NCBI RefSeq assembly: GCF_032930845.1
Contig: NZ_CP136758.1
Location: 434,001 to 498,000 of the forward strand
Length of the DNA: 64,000 bases
DNA from: Parvularcula sp. LCG005
GTDB taxonomy: Bacteria; Pseudomonadota; Alphaproteobacteria; Caulobacterales; Parvularculaceae
Direction: 5' to 3'
The position numbers and the translations under genes were made by a program. Within the stretch, counting starts at the first letter, position 1. Each line of letters begins with the position of its first letter. The notes under the pieces were generated by a model, which was not told the origin of the DNA, did not search any database, and was given only the letters and a program-made list of their open reading frames with translations. This document shows, piece by piece, positions 8,876 through 17,830 of the stretch.

Positions 8876-10140
8876 TGGACAAATTAGCGATTATCGGCGG
8901 CCGCGAGCTCTATGGCGAGCTTGAGATTTCCGGCGCCAAGAATTCCGCCCTGAAAGTCATGGTGGCCAGTCTCCTGACAGCTGATGCCCTGACTCTGACC
9001 AACGTGCCTGATCTGGCCGATGTGCGCCAATTGCTGGTGCTGCTCGACAATCATGGGGTCGAAATCGACCGCGATGGGGCGACCCTGCGTCTGAAGGCCA
9101 AAGAGATTACCTCGACCACGGCCCCCTATGAGATTGTCCGCAAGATGCGGGCAAGCTTCAACGTCCTTGGCCCGCTCCTCGCGCGGGAAGGGGAGGCGCG
9201 GGTCAGCCTGCCCGGTGGCTGTGCCATTGGCGCGCGGCCCGTGGACCTGCATCTCAAGGCGCTTGAGGCGATGGGCGCGCAGATCGAGCTGGAGGAAGGC
9301 TATGTGGTGGCCAGCGCGAAGCAGGGCTTGCGCGGCGCACGGGTTTCCTTCCCGTTCGTGTCAGTTGGTGCGACCGAGCATTCCATGATGGCGGCGACGC
9401 TGGCCGAGGGCGTGACCACCCTGGAGAACGCGGCGCGGGAGCCTGAGATCGTCGATCTGGCCGATTGCCTCAACGCCATGGGCGCGCGGGTCGAGGGGGC
9501 GGGGACTTCTACCATCACCATTCACGGTGTCGCGGCGCTGCATGGTGCAACCCATGATGTGCTGCCCGACCGGATCGAGATGGGCTCCTACGCCATGGCT
9601 GTCGGTGCGGCAGGCGGTGAGCTCCTCCTGAAACGCGGGCGGATGTCTCTACTCGGGGCGGCGGATGGCATTCTTGCCGAGGCCGGGCTGACCCTGACTG
9701 ATGAGCCGGACGGCCTGCGCGTCACCAAATGGGGACGGCCTACCAAGGGCACCAACGTTCATACTGAACCGTTTCCCGGCTTCCCGACGGATCTTCAGGC
9801 CCAGTACATGGCGCTGATGGCGCTGGCCGACGGTACATCGGTCATTCGCGAGACGATTTTCGAGAACCGCTATATGCACGCGCCAGAGCTGATGCGCCTT
9901 GGCGCCAATATCCATGTGGATGGCCAGACGGCGACCGTGCGTGGTGTGAAGTCCCTGCGCGGGGCCCCTGTCATGGCGACGGACCTCCGTGCCTCCATGT
10001 CGCTGGTCATCGCCGGCCTTTCAGCTGAGGGGCAGACGTTCATCTCGCGTCTTTACCATCTGGATCGCGGGTTTGAGCGGCTGGACAAGAAGCTGCAATC
10101 CGTCGGCGCGCTCGTGGAACGGGTACCCGACACAGATTGA
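8875..10140 (+). CDS. murA: UDP-N-acetylglucosamine 1-carboxyvinyltransferase
   Basis: MurA transfers enolpyruvate from PEP to UDP-GlcNAc, the first committed step of peptidoglycan synthesis in the cytoplasm. The 421-residue length is standard. Lys22 in SGAKNSALK and the catalytic Cys116 in [16 protein letters not shown] are present; cysteine rather than aspartate here is the fosfomycin-sensitive form. The gene is translationally coupled to the 45-codon gene upstream and heads the conserved cluster with DUF2948 and hisD. Confidence 0.98.
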   Translation: MDKLAIIGGRELYGELEISGAKNSALKVMVASLLTADALTLTNVPDLADVRQLLVLLDNHGVEIDRDGATLRLKAKEITSTTAPYEIVRKMRASFNVLGPLLAREGEARVSLPGGCAIGARPVDLHLKALEAMGAQIELEEGYVVASAKQGLRGARVSFPFVSVGATEHSMMAATLAEGVTTLENAAREPEIVDLADCLNAMGARVEGAGTSTITIHGVAALHGATHDVLPDRIEMGSYAMAVGAAGGELLLKRGRMSLLGAADGILAEAGLTLTDEPDGLRVTKWGRPTKGTNVHTEPFPGFPTDLQAQYMALMALADGTSVIRETIFENRYMHAPELMRLGANIHVDGQTATVRGVKSLRGAPVMATDLRASMSLVIAGLSAEGQTFISRLYHLDRGFERLDKKLQSVGALVERVPDTD

Positions 10141-10201
10141 TGGCAACAAAAGGCATTCACGGGCGGTTTTCGTGGCTGCCCTCTCCCCTTTTGCCTGAAA
10201 G

Positions 10202-10666
10202 ATGCCTATGTCCCCGGCCATGAAGATCAAAAACTACAAGCCGCTCGCCTTGATGGCTGCCGATCGTGAAGATCTGGACGTCGTTTCCGCTGTCCTGCAG
10301 GATTCCGTCGCCAAGGTGGGGGATGTGGCCTTCCTGCCGGACCAGCGCCGCTTTGCCCTCGTGGCCAACCGCTTCGTCTGGGAAGAGGGGGCGAACAAGA
10401 CCAAGGGACCGTTCACCCGCGTCAGGGTCGGTGTCCATTTTGACGATGTGCTCAGTGTGCGGACCAAGTCCGTGCGACTGGATGCCAAGTCCGCCATCGT
10501 CGATATCCTGTCCGTGACCTACCATGGCGGTGAGGACGGGGGCACGATCACGCTGACCCTGGCCGGCGGCGGTATTGTCGCATTGGCGGTCGATGCCATC
10601 AATGTCACTGTCCGCGACATTTCCGAGCCCTGGCGGACCCAGAGCAAGCCCGATCACGAGGCGTGA
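10202..10666 (+). CDS. DUF2948 family protein
   Basis: This 154-residue soluble protein matches DUF2948, a family of unknown function found between murA and hisD in alphaproteobacteria. The conserved part starts at MKIKNYKPLALMAADREDLD (ATG at 10220) and includes FLPDQRRFALVANRFVWEE. Three in-frame ATGs (10202, 10208, 10220) make the start uncertain. It ends one base before the hisD start, so the two genes are probably co-translated. Confidence 0.85.
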   Translation: MPMSPAMKIKNYKPLALMAADREDLDVVSAVLQDSVAKVGDVAFLPDQRRFALVANRFVWEEGANKTKGPFTRVRVGVHFDDVLSVRTKSVRLDAKSAIVDILSVTYHGGEDGGTITLTLAGGGIVALAVDAINVTVRDISEPWRTQSKPDHEA

Positions 10667-10667
10667 A

Positions 10668-11957
10668 ATGGTTCGTAGGCTGAAAGACAGCGACGCGACG
10701 TTCGGCGAGAACTTCGCAGAGCTTTTGACCCTCAAGCGTGAAGCGTCCGCCGATGTCGGGGCGACTGTTGCTGCGCTGATTGCCGAGGTGCGTGCCGACG
10801 GTGATGAAGCGCTCTACCGCTTGACGGAAAAGTTTGACCGGTTCGATGCGCGCGCCCGCGGCCTTGTCATCACACAGGATGAAGTCGATGCGGCCGTAGA
10901 GGCCTGCGACCCGGCCTCGCTTGACGCGCTGAAGCTCGCGGCAGACCGGATCGAGGCGTATCATGAGCGCCAATTGCCGTCCGATGAGTGGTACACCGAT
11001 GATGCGGGCGTCTCGTTGGGGTGGCGCTGGACTCCGATTGACGCCGTTGGTCTCTATGTGCCGGGCGGACGTGCCGCTTATCCGTCCAGCGTGCTGATGA
11101 ATGCCATCCCCGCGCGGGTCGCCGGAGCGGAGCGCCTTGTCATGGTGGTGCCGACGCCGGACGATGTTCTCAATCCGCTCGTGCTGGCCGCTGCCAGGCT
11201 GGCGGGTATCACCGAGATCTATCGGATTGGCGGGGCCCAGGCCGTGGCGGCGCTGGCCTATGGCACGGCAACCATTGCGAAAGTCGACAAGATCGTTGGT
11301 CCCGGGAATGCGTGGGTCGCTGCGGCAAAACGCCTGGTCTTTGGCCAGGTCGGCATCGATTCAATCGCCGGACCGTCTGAAATTCTGGTTGTTGCCGATG
11401 GTCAGAACGATCCTGACTGGATCGCCGCTGACCTTCTCAGCCAGGCCGAGCATGACCCGTCATCGCAGAGTGTTCTGATCACGGATGATGCTGATTTTGC
11501 TGATCGCGTCGACCGCGCCGTTGACGCCCACATCGCGCGCAGCCCACGCGGCGAAATCACGCGCGCGGCCTGGGACTATAACTCGGCAATCATTGTGTGC
11601 AAGGATTTCGAATCGGCGATGCCACTGGTTAATCGTCTGGCAGCTGAGCATCTTGAGCTCGCCGTTGACGAGCCAGAAGAACTCCTGCCGATGATCCGGC
11701 ATGCGGGGGCGATCTTCTTGGGGCGGTACACGCCGGAAGCGATTGGGGACTACGTCGCGGGTCCGGATCACGTGTTGCCGACGGCGCAAGCGGCCCGCTT
11801 CTCGTCCGGTCTTTCGACATTGGACTTCATGAAGCGGACCAGCCTTCTGTCCTGCTCACCTGAAGCAGTAAGGGCCGTTGGCCCCGCCGCCGTCCGGTTG
11901 GCAGAGGAAGAGGGCCTGTGGGCGCACGCACAATCGGTGGCCTACAGACTGAAATAG
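10668..11957 (+). CDS. hisD: Histidinol dehydrogenase
   Basis: HisD oxidises L-histidinol to L-histidine in two NAD-dependent steps, the last reactions of histidine synthesis. The protein is 429 residues. Zinc ligands Gln259 and His262 occur in SQAEHDPSSQ, and the catalytic pair Glu327-His328 in LAAEHLEL. The NAD-binding GPGNAWVAAAKR segment is at 211-222. The frame is open further upstream (to 10575), but that part overlaps the DUF2948 gene and is not HisD-like; ATG at 10668 gives the normal N-terminus. No other his genes are in the window. Confidence 0.97.
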   Translation: MVRRLKDSDATFGENFAELLTLKREASADVGATVAALIAEVRADGDEALYRLTEKFDRFDARARGLVITQDEVDAAVEACDPASLDALKLAADRIEAYHERQLPSDEWYTDDAGVSLGWRWTPIDAVGLYVPGGRAAYPSSVLMNAIPARVAGAERLVMVVPTPDDVLNPLVLAAARLAGITEIYRIGGAQAVAALAYGTATIAKVDKIVGPGNAWVAAAKRLVFGQVGIDSIAGPSEILVVADGQNDPDWIAADLLSQAEHDPSSQSVLITDDADFADRVDRAVDAHIARSPRGEITRAAWDYNSAIIVCKDFESAMPLVNRLAAEHLELAVDEPEELLPMIRHAGAIFLGRYTPEAIGDYVAGPDHVLPTAQAARFSSGLSTLDFMKRTSLLSCSPEAVRAVGPAAVRLAEEEGLWAHAQSVAYRLK

Positions 11958-11960
11958 CGC

Positions 11961-12395
11961 CTATTGCGCCATATAGATCAGGGGCTCGGTCATCTCGACC
12001 GTGTCTTCGCTGACCTCAAATTTCTGATTGGTCCATGTCGGTGGGCCCATCAGTGAGGTTCCGGCCCGAGCGGCAAAACCGTCAATCGGCATGCCATACT
12101 GGTTCATGTCGAAGTCACCATCAGCGTCCAGATCATGCCAGGCCGTAAAGGCATAAGTGCCGGGTTCCACGTCCTTGAAGGTGACCGTCACGTCGCCGCC
12201 TTCGAAATTTTCCGTGATCTGGGAATCGACGTTGTCGTCCGTGTTGTAGGTCGCCTCATCATAAAGGACGACATACAGGGTACCTTCGGCTTTGCCGCCT
12301 TTAAGGTGCACGACCACATCACCCGCCCAGGCGGACCCGGCCAGCAACGCGCCCACCGACACGGCAGCAACAATAGATTTCAAACCCTTCGCCAT
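11961..12395 (-). CDS. DUF2141 family exported protein
   Basis: This 144-residue protein has a clear Sec signal peptide (MAKGLKSIVAAVSVGALLAG, cleavage near SAWA-GD). The mature part is a small beta-sandwich-like domain with the DUF2141 pattern (GTLYVVLYDEATYN, VEPGTYAFTAWHDLDADGDFD). An acidic DLDADGDFD loop could bind calcium. Function is unknown. It lies on the opposite strand inside an otherwise collinear housekeeping cluster, between hisD (3 bp away) and UPF0262, so it looks like a local insertion. Confidence 0.8.
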   Translation of the reverse strand: MAKGLKSIVAAVSVGALLAGSAWAGDVVVHLKGGKAEGTLYVVLYDEATYNTDDNVDSQITENFEGGDVTVTFKDVEPGTYAFTAWHDLDADGDFDMNQYGMPIDGFAARAGTSLMGPPTWTNQKFEVSEDTVEMTEPLIYMAQ

Positions 12396-12526
12396 CGCGA
12401 CCTCCTGAAGTTTGCATCTTAAACTTGGAATGCCGCTGCCGCGCCGTCAAGGTACTTCTTGAGAATGAGCGCTTGGCCAAGATGGGCAAGCCAGCCTAGA
12501 TCAAAGAAAACGTCTGGAGACCCCGC

Positions 12527-13018
12527 ATGGCTGATCACCGCCTCGTGAAAATTGACATCGATGATGCGTCGCTGGTTTCGACCAGCAGCATCATCGATCA
12601 TGAGCGGAAGGTGGCCATGTTCGATCTGCTGCAGGGCAACGAGTTTGCGCCTGTCGGCATCGACCATGGTGGTCCCTATGCCCTGACCCTCAGCCAGCGG
12701 GACGGGCGATTGATTTTCGACATTGCGACGGAAGAGGGGGAGACTCTGGCCGCCCATCATCTGTCGATGTCGCCCATGCGCCGGATGATCAAAGACTATT
12801 TCATGCTGTGCGAGAGCTATTACGACACGGTGTCGTCGGCCCAGCCTGAAAAGCTCGAGACGATCGATATGGCTCGCCGCGCCGTTCATAATGAAGCCGC
12901 AGAGCTGACCAGAAGCCGCCTTGAAGGAAAGATCGAGGTCGATTTCGACACGGCACGGCGACTTTTCTCTCTTATCTGTTCCATCGCCATGCGCGCCAGC
13001 CATCGCGGCAGTCACTGA
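12527..13018 (+). CDS. UPF0262 family protein
   Basis: This 163-residue soluble protein matches UPF0262, an alphaproteobacterial family of unknown function that accompanies hisD and infA. Conserved stretches are HERKVAMFDLLQGNEF, HHLSMSPMRRMIKDYFMLCE and the C-terminal RRAVHNEAAELTRSRLEGKI. The stop overlaps the next start by one base (TGATG), so it is likely translated with the phosphatase-like gene that follows. Confidence 0.9.
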   Translation: MADHRLVKIDIDDASLVSTSSIIDHERKVAMFDLLQGNEFAPVGIDHGGPYALTLSQRDGRLIFDIATEEGETLAAHHLSMSPMRRMIKDYFMLCESYYDTVSSAQPEKLETIDMARRAVHNEAAELTRSRLEGKIEVDFDTARRLFSLICSIAMRASHRGSH

Positions 13019-13425
13019 TGGTTGCATCGGTCCTCTTCTGTTGCACCATGAATTCGGTTCGGTCGCCGATGGCCGAGGTTATTGCGCGCCATCAGCTTGG
13101 GCCTGCGGCTCGTATTGCGAGCTGCGGTGTCTTCGCCGGTGCGTTTGATCCTTATGTCGCCATGGCTCTCAGTGAAATTGGCATGGAAGAGCCGCCCCAT
13201 GATCCCCAGGATTTCTCCGCTATTCATCTGGAAGATTATGGTCTGATTGCCGCATTGTCCGACGAAGCATACGAGTCTGTCCGACGAGAAAGGCCTGATG
13301 CCCTGTATTGGCCCACTTCCAATCCGGCTGCGGTCCTGGGGTCGGATGAGATTGTGATGGCGGCCTATCGCGCCACAAGGGACGAGTTGCGCCAACGACT
13401 GGCGGCGGCCTTCCGCACCGTCTGA
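13018..13425 (+). CDS. Low-molecular-weight protein tyrosine phosphatase-like protein
   Basis: This 135-residue protein has the phosphate-binding loop C-x5-R-S near its N-terminus (Cys9-TMNSV-Arg15-Ser16), as in low-molecular-weight phosphatases and arsenate reductases. A late Asp-Pro pair, which would supply the general acid in true phosphatases, is not obvious (WPTSNPAA is at the corresponding place), so activity is uncertain. It overlaps UPF0262 by one base and precedes infA in the conserved cluster. Confidence 0.75.
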   Translation: MVASVLFCCTMNSVRSPMAEVIARHQLGPAARIASCGVFAGAFDPYVAMALSEIGMEEPPHDPQDFSAIHLEDYGLIAALSDEAYESVRRERPDALYWPTSNPAAVLGSDEIVMAAYRATRDELRQRLAAAFRTV

Positions 13426-13449
13426 TTTTTGCTTTTTGCGTGTTGGTGC

Positions 13450-13478
13450 TTGACGGATCGGTGGATGCATCCCAAATC
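13450..13478 (+). promoter_or_regulatory. Possible promoter upstream of infA
   Basis: TTGACG (13450-13455) is followed after 17 bp by CAAATC (13473-13478), about 30 bases before infA. The -35 box is good but the -10 box is poor, so this is a weak candidate for a separate infA promoter. Confidence 0.3.
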
Positions 13479-13507
13479 GCTACCTTCGCGCAGAGATAAG
13501 GAATTTC

Positions 13508-13726
13508 ATGGCTAAAGAAGAATTACTCGAGTTTTCCGGGACGGTGGAAGAACTCCTCCCCAATGCGACTTTTCGCGTAAAACTCGAGAATGACCATGAA
13601 ATCATTGCCCACACTGCGGGCAAGATGCGCAAGAACCGGATCCGGGTCCTCGCTGGGGACAAGGTTCTTGTCGAAATGACTCCCTACGACCTGACCAAGG
13701 GCCGGATCACTTACCGCTTCAAATAG
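13508..13726 (+). CDS. infA: Translation initiation factor IF-1
   Basis: IF-1 is a 72-residue S1/OB-fold protein that binds the ribosomal A site during initiation. Length and sequence ([47 protein letters not shown]) are those of the family from end to end. A ribosome-binding sequence AAGGA lies just before the ATG. It is followed 11 bp later by maf. Confidence 0.98.
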   Translation: MAKEELLEFSGTVEELLPNATFRVKLENDHEIIAHTAGKMRKNRIRVLAGDKVLVEMTPYDLTKGRITYRFK

Positions 13727-13737
13727 CGGGATCCGGC

Positions 13738-14352
13738 ATGGCAGAAGTGCACGAGACCGCGCCCCGACTGGTTTTGGCGAGCGCGTCGCCTCGGCGTCTG
13801 CAACTGCTTGCGCAGATCGGCATTGTGCCCGACGCGGTTGAACCTGCCGATATCGACGAGACCGAACTGAAGGGCGAGCTGGCTCGTGATCTTGCGATCC
13901 GGCTGGCCTGCGGCAAGGGCGAGGTCGTCGCCGCGCGGCATCCCGGCGCCGTGGTTCTGTCCGCAGATACGGTGGTCGCTGTCGGACGGCGTATCCTGCC
14001 CAAGACCGAGACGGTCGACGAAGCGAAAGAGTGTCTTGAATTGATGTCCGGTCGCTCGCACCGAGTCTACACCGGCGTCGCCTGTACCTTTGCCGATGGC
14101 GCCATGCGGTCGCGAGTCGTGGAGACGCGGGTCAAGATCAAGCGCCTCGCCGCGACGGAACTGGACGCTTATCTCGCCAGCGGCGAATGGAAGGGCAAAG
14201 CGGGCGGCTACGGCATTCAGGGCGCTTTCTCCGCGTTCATTATCCAGATTATCGGCAGCTATACCGGCGTCGTGGGCCTGCCTCTCTATGAAACGGCAGG
14301 TCTCCTGACCGCAGCGCTTCGCCGTCCCCTCGCTTTCAAGGACCCTTCATGA
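13738..14352 (+). CDS. maf: Maf family nucleoside triphosphate pyrophosphatase
   Basis: Maf proteins hydrolyse non-canonical or unwanted nucleoside triphosphates (dTTP, UTP or modified forms). The 204-residue protein has the signature LVLASASPRRLQLLAQIGI (residues 11-29) and the catalytic-region LSADTVVAVGRR (Asp77). A later KAGGYGIQGAFSAFI stretch is also typical. It overlaps the RNase E/G gene by 4 bases (ATGA), as in other alphaproteobacteria. Substrate subfamily cannot be settled by eye. Confidence 0.93.
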   Translation: MAEVHETAPRLVLASASPRRLQLLAQIGIVPDAVEPADIDETELKGELARDLAIRLACGKGEVVAARHPGAVVLSADTVVAVGRRILPKTETVDEAKECLELMSGRSHRVYTGVACTFADGAMRSRVVETRVKIKRLAATELDAYLASGEWKGKAGGYGIQGAFSAFIIQIIGSYTGVVGLPLYETAGLLTAALRRPLAFKDPS

Positions 14353-15593
14353 CCCGCACGATCCTTCTCGATGATCATCCGGTGCTGACCCGTGCTGCAT
14401 TGATTGACGGTGATGAGGTGGTGCGTCTTGCCTATCATCATCCGCATAGACCGCATCCGCTTCGCGGCAGCCTGTACCGCGCAAAAATCACTGACATCGA
14501 TACACGTCTGAACGCGGCCTATGCTGATTTGTCAGGCCCGGGAGGCTTCCTGCGCCGCAAGGGCAAGCTGCCGCCCAGCGGTTCCACTGTTCTTGTGGAA
14601 ATCCGTCGCGAGCCCTTTGGCGGCAAGGCTGCAGAGATTTCGGACACACCTGTTCTGCGCCTGCCCATGGCGACTCTCGGAAGCGATGGGGAGGTTCGGT
14701 CGGGCCCACTTGGCGATCCGAGTGATGGAATGGCTGCGAAGATTGGCGAGCTATGGGCGACGGCACAGTCTGCGCCCTTGGGCGCGGCTGATAATGTGCC
14801 GCCTATCATCCGGTTACTGACGGAGCTGGCCGCCAACGGTGTTGACCAGATTGACGTGACATCGCCGCGCACACGGTCGCTCGTGCAATCTTTTGTAGGC
14901 GACAGGGTGTCCGTTGACGTCGTGGATGCCATCGGCGCGCGCACCTACATGATGGATGCGGAAGAAGATGCGCTGCGCCGTCAGATTGACCTGCCCGGCG
15001 GTGGTCGCGTCATCATTGACGAAACCGAGGCGCTGACTGCCATCGATCTTGATCTGGGCGGGCAGGGGGGGCAGTCCGTGAAAGGCGCCGCCGACAAGTT
15101 GCTGACGGCAGCGCTTCAGGCCCTGGGGCATCATGCGCGCCTTGCCGATCTTGGCGGACAGATTGTGATTGATGTGCCGCGCGGTGCGATCAGTGCGCCG
15201 AAGATCATGCGCGATCGCCTGACGCGTACCTTCCGCCCCTTGGGGCGGATCAGCGTACCGGCTGTCACGCCGGAAGGTTTGGGGGTGGTGATCGCGCCGC
15301 GCCCTGGACCCACGCTTCTTGAACGCCTGACCACGCCCAGTGGCACAGGTATAAGGGCCGGACGGGTGCTGGCCGACGACGTTGCCGCGATGGCTGCCCT
15401 GCACACCCTGGAAACGGCGCTGGCCGACAGCCGGACCGCGACGCTGACCCTTGCGGTATCGCCTCGTCTTCGACACTTCGTTACAAAAGATGCCCCGGCG
15501 CTGTCACAATTGCGTGAGACTTATGGTCCGCGCCTGTCTGTTCGTGTCGATGAGGCTTTGGAAGGGGAGGATATTCCGTACCATGTCAACTGA
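14349..15593 (+). CDS. Ribonuclease E/G family protein (short form)
   Basis: This 414-residue protein has an S1-like N-terminal segment (RGSLYRAKITDIDTRLNAAY) and the RNase E/G catalytic signature VIIDETEALTAIDLD, whose acidic residues bind the catalytic magnesium; a second aspartate occurs in LGGQIVIDVPRG. It is a core-only member: there is no arginine-rich degradosome scaffold and no CPxC zinc-link, so tetramer assembly may differ from RNase E or G. It overlaps maf by 4 bases and yacG by 11. A full RNase E is probably encoded elsewhere. Confidence 0.88.
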   Translation: MTRTILLDDHPVLTRAALIDGDEVVRLAYHHPHRPHPLRGSLYRAKITDIDTRLNAAYADLSGPGGFLRRKGKLPPSGSTVLVEIRREPFGGKAAEISDTPVLRLPMATLGSDGEVRSGPLGDPSDGMAAKIGELWATAQSAPLGAADNVPPIIRLLTELAANGVDQIDVTSPRTRSLVQSFVGDRVSVDVVDAIGARTYMMDAEEDALRRQIDLPGGGRVIIDETEALTAIDLDLGGQGGQSVKGAADKLLTAALQALGHHARLADLGGQIVIDVPRGAISAPKIMRDRLTRTFRPLGRISVPAVTPEGLGVVIAPRPGPTLLERLTTPSGTGIRAGRVLADDVAAMAALHTLETALADSRTATLTLAVSPRLRHFVTKDAPALSQLRETYGPRLSVRVDEALEGEDIPYHVN

Positions 15594-15771
15594 TGGACCT
15601 CGCTGCTCTCTGTGCGGACAACCTGTCGCAAAGGAATACAAGCCGTTCTGCTCCAAGCGCTGCGCCGATGTCGACCTGAACCGTTGGCTGTCCGGCACCT
15701 ACGTGATCACGGCCCATGACGAAGAAGACGACTCGCTCATTCCTGACGCTACCCCGCCTGAGGACGCGTAA
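15583..15771 (+). CDS. yacG: DNA gyrase inhibitor-type zinc protein YacG
   Basis: YacG is a small zinc-finger protein; the E. coli form binds and inhibits DNA gyrase. The 62-residue product has all four zinc-binding cysteines, Cys8-x2-Cys11 and Cys23-x3-Cys27 (CSLCGQ, FCSKRC), followed by the family sequence DLNRWLSGTYVI and an acidic tail. The frame is open upstream, but ATG at 15583 gives the normal length and follows GGGGAGG. It overlaps the RNase E/G gene by 11 bases. Confidence 0.93.
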   Translation: MSTDGPRCSLCGQPVAKEYKPFCSKRCADVDLNRWLSGTYVITAHDEEDDSLIPDATPPEDA

Positions 15772-15773
15772 GC

Positions 15774-16493
15774 ATGCGGGCAGCGGAGGACACCCATGTG
15801 CTGGTTGTCGATGATGAGCCATCGATCCGTGAACCGCTCGTCGACTATCTGGCGATGAACGGCTACCGCGTCAGTGGGGCTCCGACGGCCCAGGCTGCGC
15901 GCGATGTCATCGCTGCCGATCCCGTGCATATCGTCCTTCTCGATATCATGATGCCTGGCGAAGACGGCTTGAGTCTCACCAGGTCCATCCGCGCCGATGG
16001 CAGTCTTCCGATTATTCTCTTAACGGCCAAGGCGGAAGATACGGACCGCATCATCGGGCTTGAGATGGGGGCAGACGATTACGTCGTGAAGCCCTTCAAT
16101 CCTCGTGAACTGCTGGCCCGGATCAAAGCAGTCATGCGGCGGGCATCAACGACGAATGAGACGACCAGCCCCAGTGGCACCATACAGTTTGACCGGTTTA
16201 TCCTCGATCCTGAAGGGCGTACGCTGACCACCGATGACGGTGAGGATATTCCACTGACCGGCGGTGAGTACGCCCTTCTGATGGTACTGATTGAGCGGGC
16301 CGGGCGGGTCCTGAACCGTGATCAGCTTCTTGACCTGACGCAAGGACGTGAAGCCGGCGTTTTCGACCGCAGCATCGACAACCAGATCAGCCGTCTGCGT
16401 AAGAAAATTGAAGATGACCCCAAGGCGCCAGCGATCATCAAGACCGTGCGTGGCGGCGGCTATGTTCTGTCTGCCAAGGTCATCAAGGGATGA
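15774..16493 (+). CDS. OmpR-family response regulator
   Basis: The 239-residue protein has a receiver domain with acidic pair Asp13-Asp14, phosphoacceptor Asp57 (LLDIMMPGEDG) and the conserved lysine in DYVVKPFNPREL. A winged-helix DNA-binding domain covers about residues 140-237 (LTGGEYALLMVLIERAGRVL, DNQISRLRKKIEDDP, VRGGGYVLSA). It starts 3 bases after yacG and overlaps the histidine kinase gene by 4 bases, so kinase and regulator are a pair. Targets are unknown. Confidence 0.93.
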   Translation: MRAAEDTHVLVVDDEPSIREPLVDYLAMNGYRVSGAPTAQAARDVIAADPVHIVLLDIMMPGEDGLSLTRSIRADGSLPIILLTAKAEDTDRIIGLEMGADDYVVKPFNPRELLARIKAVMRRASTTNETTSPSGTIQFDRFILDPEGRTLTTDDGEDIPLTGGEYALLMVLIERAGRVLNRDQLLDLTQGREAGVFDRSIDNQISRLRKKIEDDPKAPAIIKTVRGGGYVLSAKVIKG

Positions 16494-17830
16494 GGCTGGC
16501 CCCCCGATCTCTGCCCGGTCAGATGGCGGCTATTCTTGCGCTGGCCTTGCTCGTTTCCCAGAGCCTGAATTTCGGTCTTCTTCTTCAGTCGCGGCAGAAA
16601 TTGCAGGACGCATCGGATGACGTGGCGATCGGCCGGTTCGTGGCCATTGTGGAGCGCAGCAATTCGCCAAGCATCCTCCGTGAACGGCTGACATCCGATC
16701 GGCGCCGATCCCGCTGGGACGATCGCCTCACGGTCACGACTGAGCCATTGGCCCTGCAATATGATCAGCGCAAAGTGACCACACGGCGATTGCAGGCTGC
16801 CTTGCGCGATGCCGGTATGCAGAGCGAGAATGCAATCGTGGCAGAAGGCATTTACCAGAGCCGACGCCGGGATCGACACTCGCCAATGCTGGTTTTTTCG
16901 GCGCCTCTGTCCGAGCAGGAATGGCTGAATTTCAGCCAGCCCCTGCGCCCCGAGCCGCCCTTGCCATGGGCCGCTCTGGTCGGACAGACGCTGGTCATCT
17001 ATTTTGCCCTGCTGGCAGGGGTACTGTTCTTTGCACGGCGCATGACCAAATCTCTTTCGCGCCTGACCGATGCTGCGCAGCGCATCATGACACCGGATGC
17101 ACCGCCGGCCCTGACTCCTGAAGGGCCTGACGATATTCGTGCGCTCACGACCGCTTTTGAGGATATGCGCGCACGCATTCGCCGCCTGTTCGAGGAAAAG
17201 GATGTCATGCTGGGTGCGATCGGTCACGATTTGCGAACCCCGCTGACATCGCTGCGCATTCGCGTCGAAAGCGTCGACAACGATCGCCTGCGTGAGGGAA
17301 TGATCAAGTCCGTCGAAGAGCTCTCAATGATGCTCGATGATATCCTCAGCCTTGCGCGCAATGGACATGTTGACGGTGAAGTTGAGCGTTTTGACGTTGC
17401 CCATCTTATTGCCGACGTGATGTCGGAAATGGCCCAGCACACGGATCGTCTGACCGTCCATAACACCGGTGGCCCCTGTACCGCCGATGGTTTCCCTGTT
17501 CTGCTGAAGCGTGCTGTCCGTAATTTGATCGATAACGGGCTCCGTCACGGAGAGCACGTGACGGTTGCTGCACGGTGCGAAGAGAACTTCGTCATCATCA
17601 GTGTCGAAGATGATGGGCCCGGTGTCCCCGATGAGGATCTGCCGCGGATACGCGAAGCGTTTGTGCGCGGAGAGCAGTCGAGGAATCGTCAGACGGGTGG
17701 GGCCGGCCTGGGACTCGCGCTGGTCGATGGCGTCACGCAAGCCCATGGCGGCACGCTGGAACTGAAAAACCGCGCAGAAGGGGGCTTCTGCGCGGTCATT
17801 CGGCTACCTGCGGCAGCGGACCGGACCTAG
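16490..17830 (+). CDS. EnvZ-like sensor histidine kinase
   Basis: This 446-residue inner-membrane kinase has transmembrane segments at about 11-33 and 160-183 flanking a roughly 125-residue periplasmic sensor region. A HAMP linker follows (about 180-235), then the H box [17 protein letters not shown] with phosphorylated His246, the N box [11 protein letters not shown], and G boxes [11 protein letters not shown] and [10 protein letters not shown]. It is the partner of the response regulator upstream. Its TAG stop lies in a CTAG shared with the stop of the convergent cysNC gene. Confidence 0.93.
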   Translation: MRLAPRSLPGQMAAILALALLVSQSLNFGLLLQSRQKLQDASDDVAIGRFVAIVERSNSPSILRERLTSDRRRSRWDDRLTVTTEPLALQYDQRKVTTRRLQAALRDAGMQSENAIVAEGIYQSRRRDRHSPMLVFSAPLSEQEWLNFSQPLRPEPPLPWAALVGQTLVIYFALLAGVLFFARRMTKSLSRLTDAAQRIMTPDAPPALTPEGPDDIRALTTAFEDMRARIRRLFEEKDVMLGAIGHDLRTPLTSLRIRVESVDNDRLREGMIKSVEELSMMLDDILSLARNGHVDGEVERFDVAHLIADVMSEMAQHTDRLTVHNTGGPCTADGFPVLLKRAVRNLIDNGLRHGEHVTVAARCEENFVIISVEDDGPGVPDEDLPRIREAFVRGEQSRNRQTGGAGLGLALVDGVTQAHGGTLELKNRAEGGFCAVIRLPAAADRT

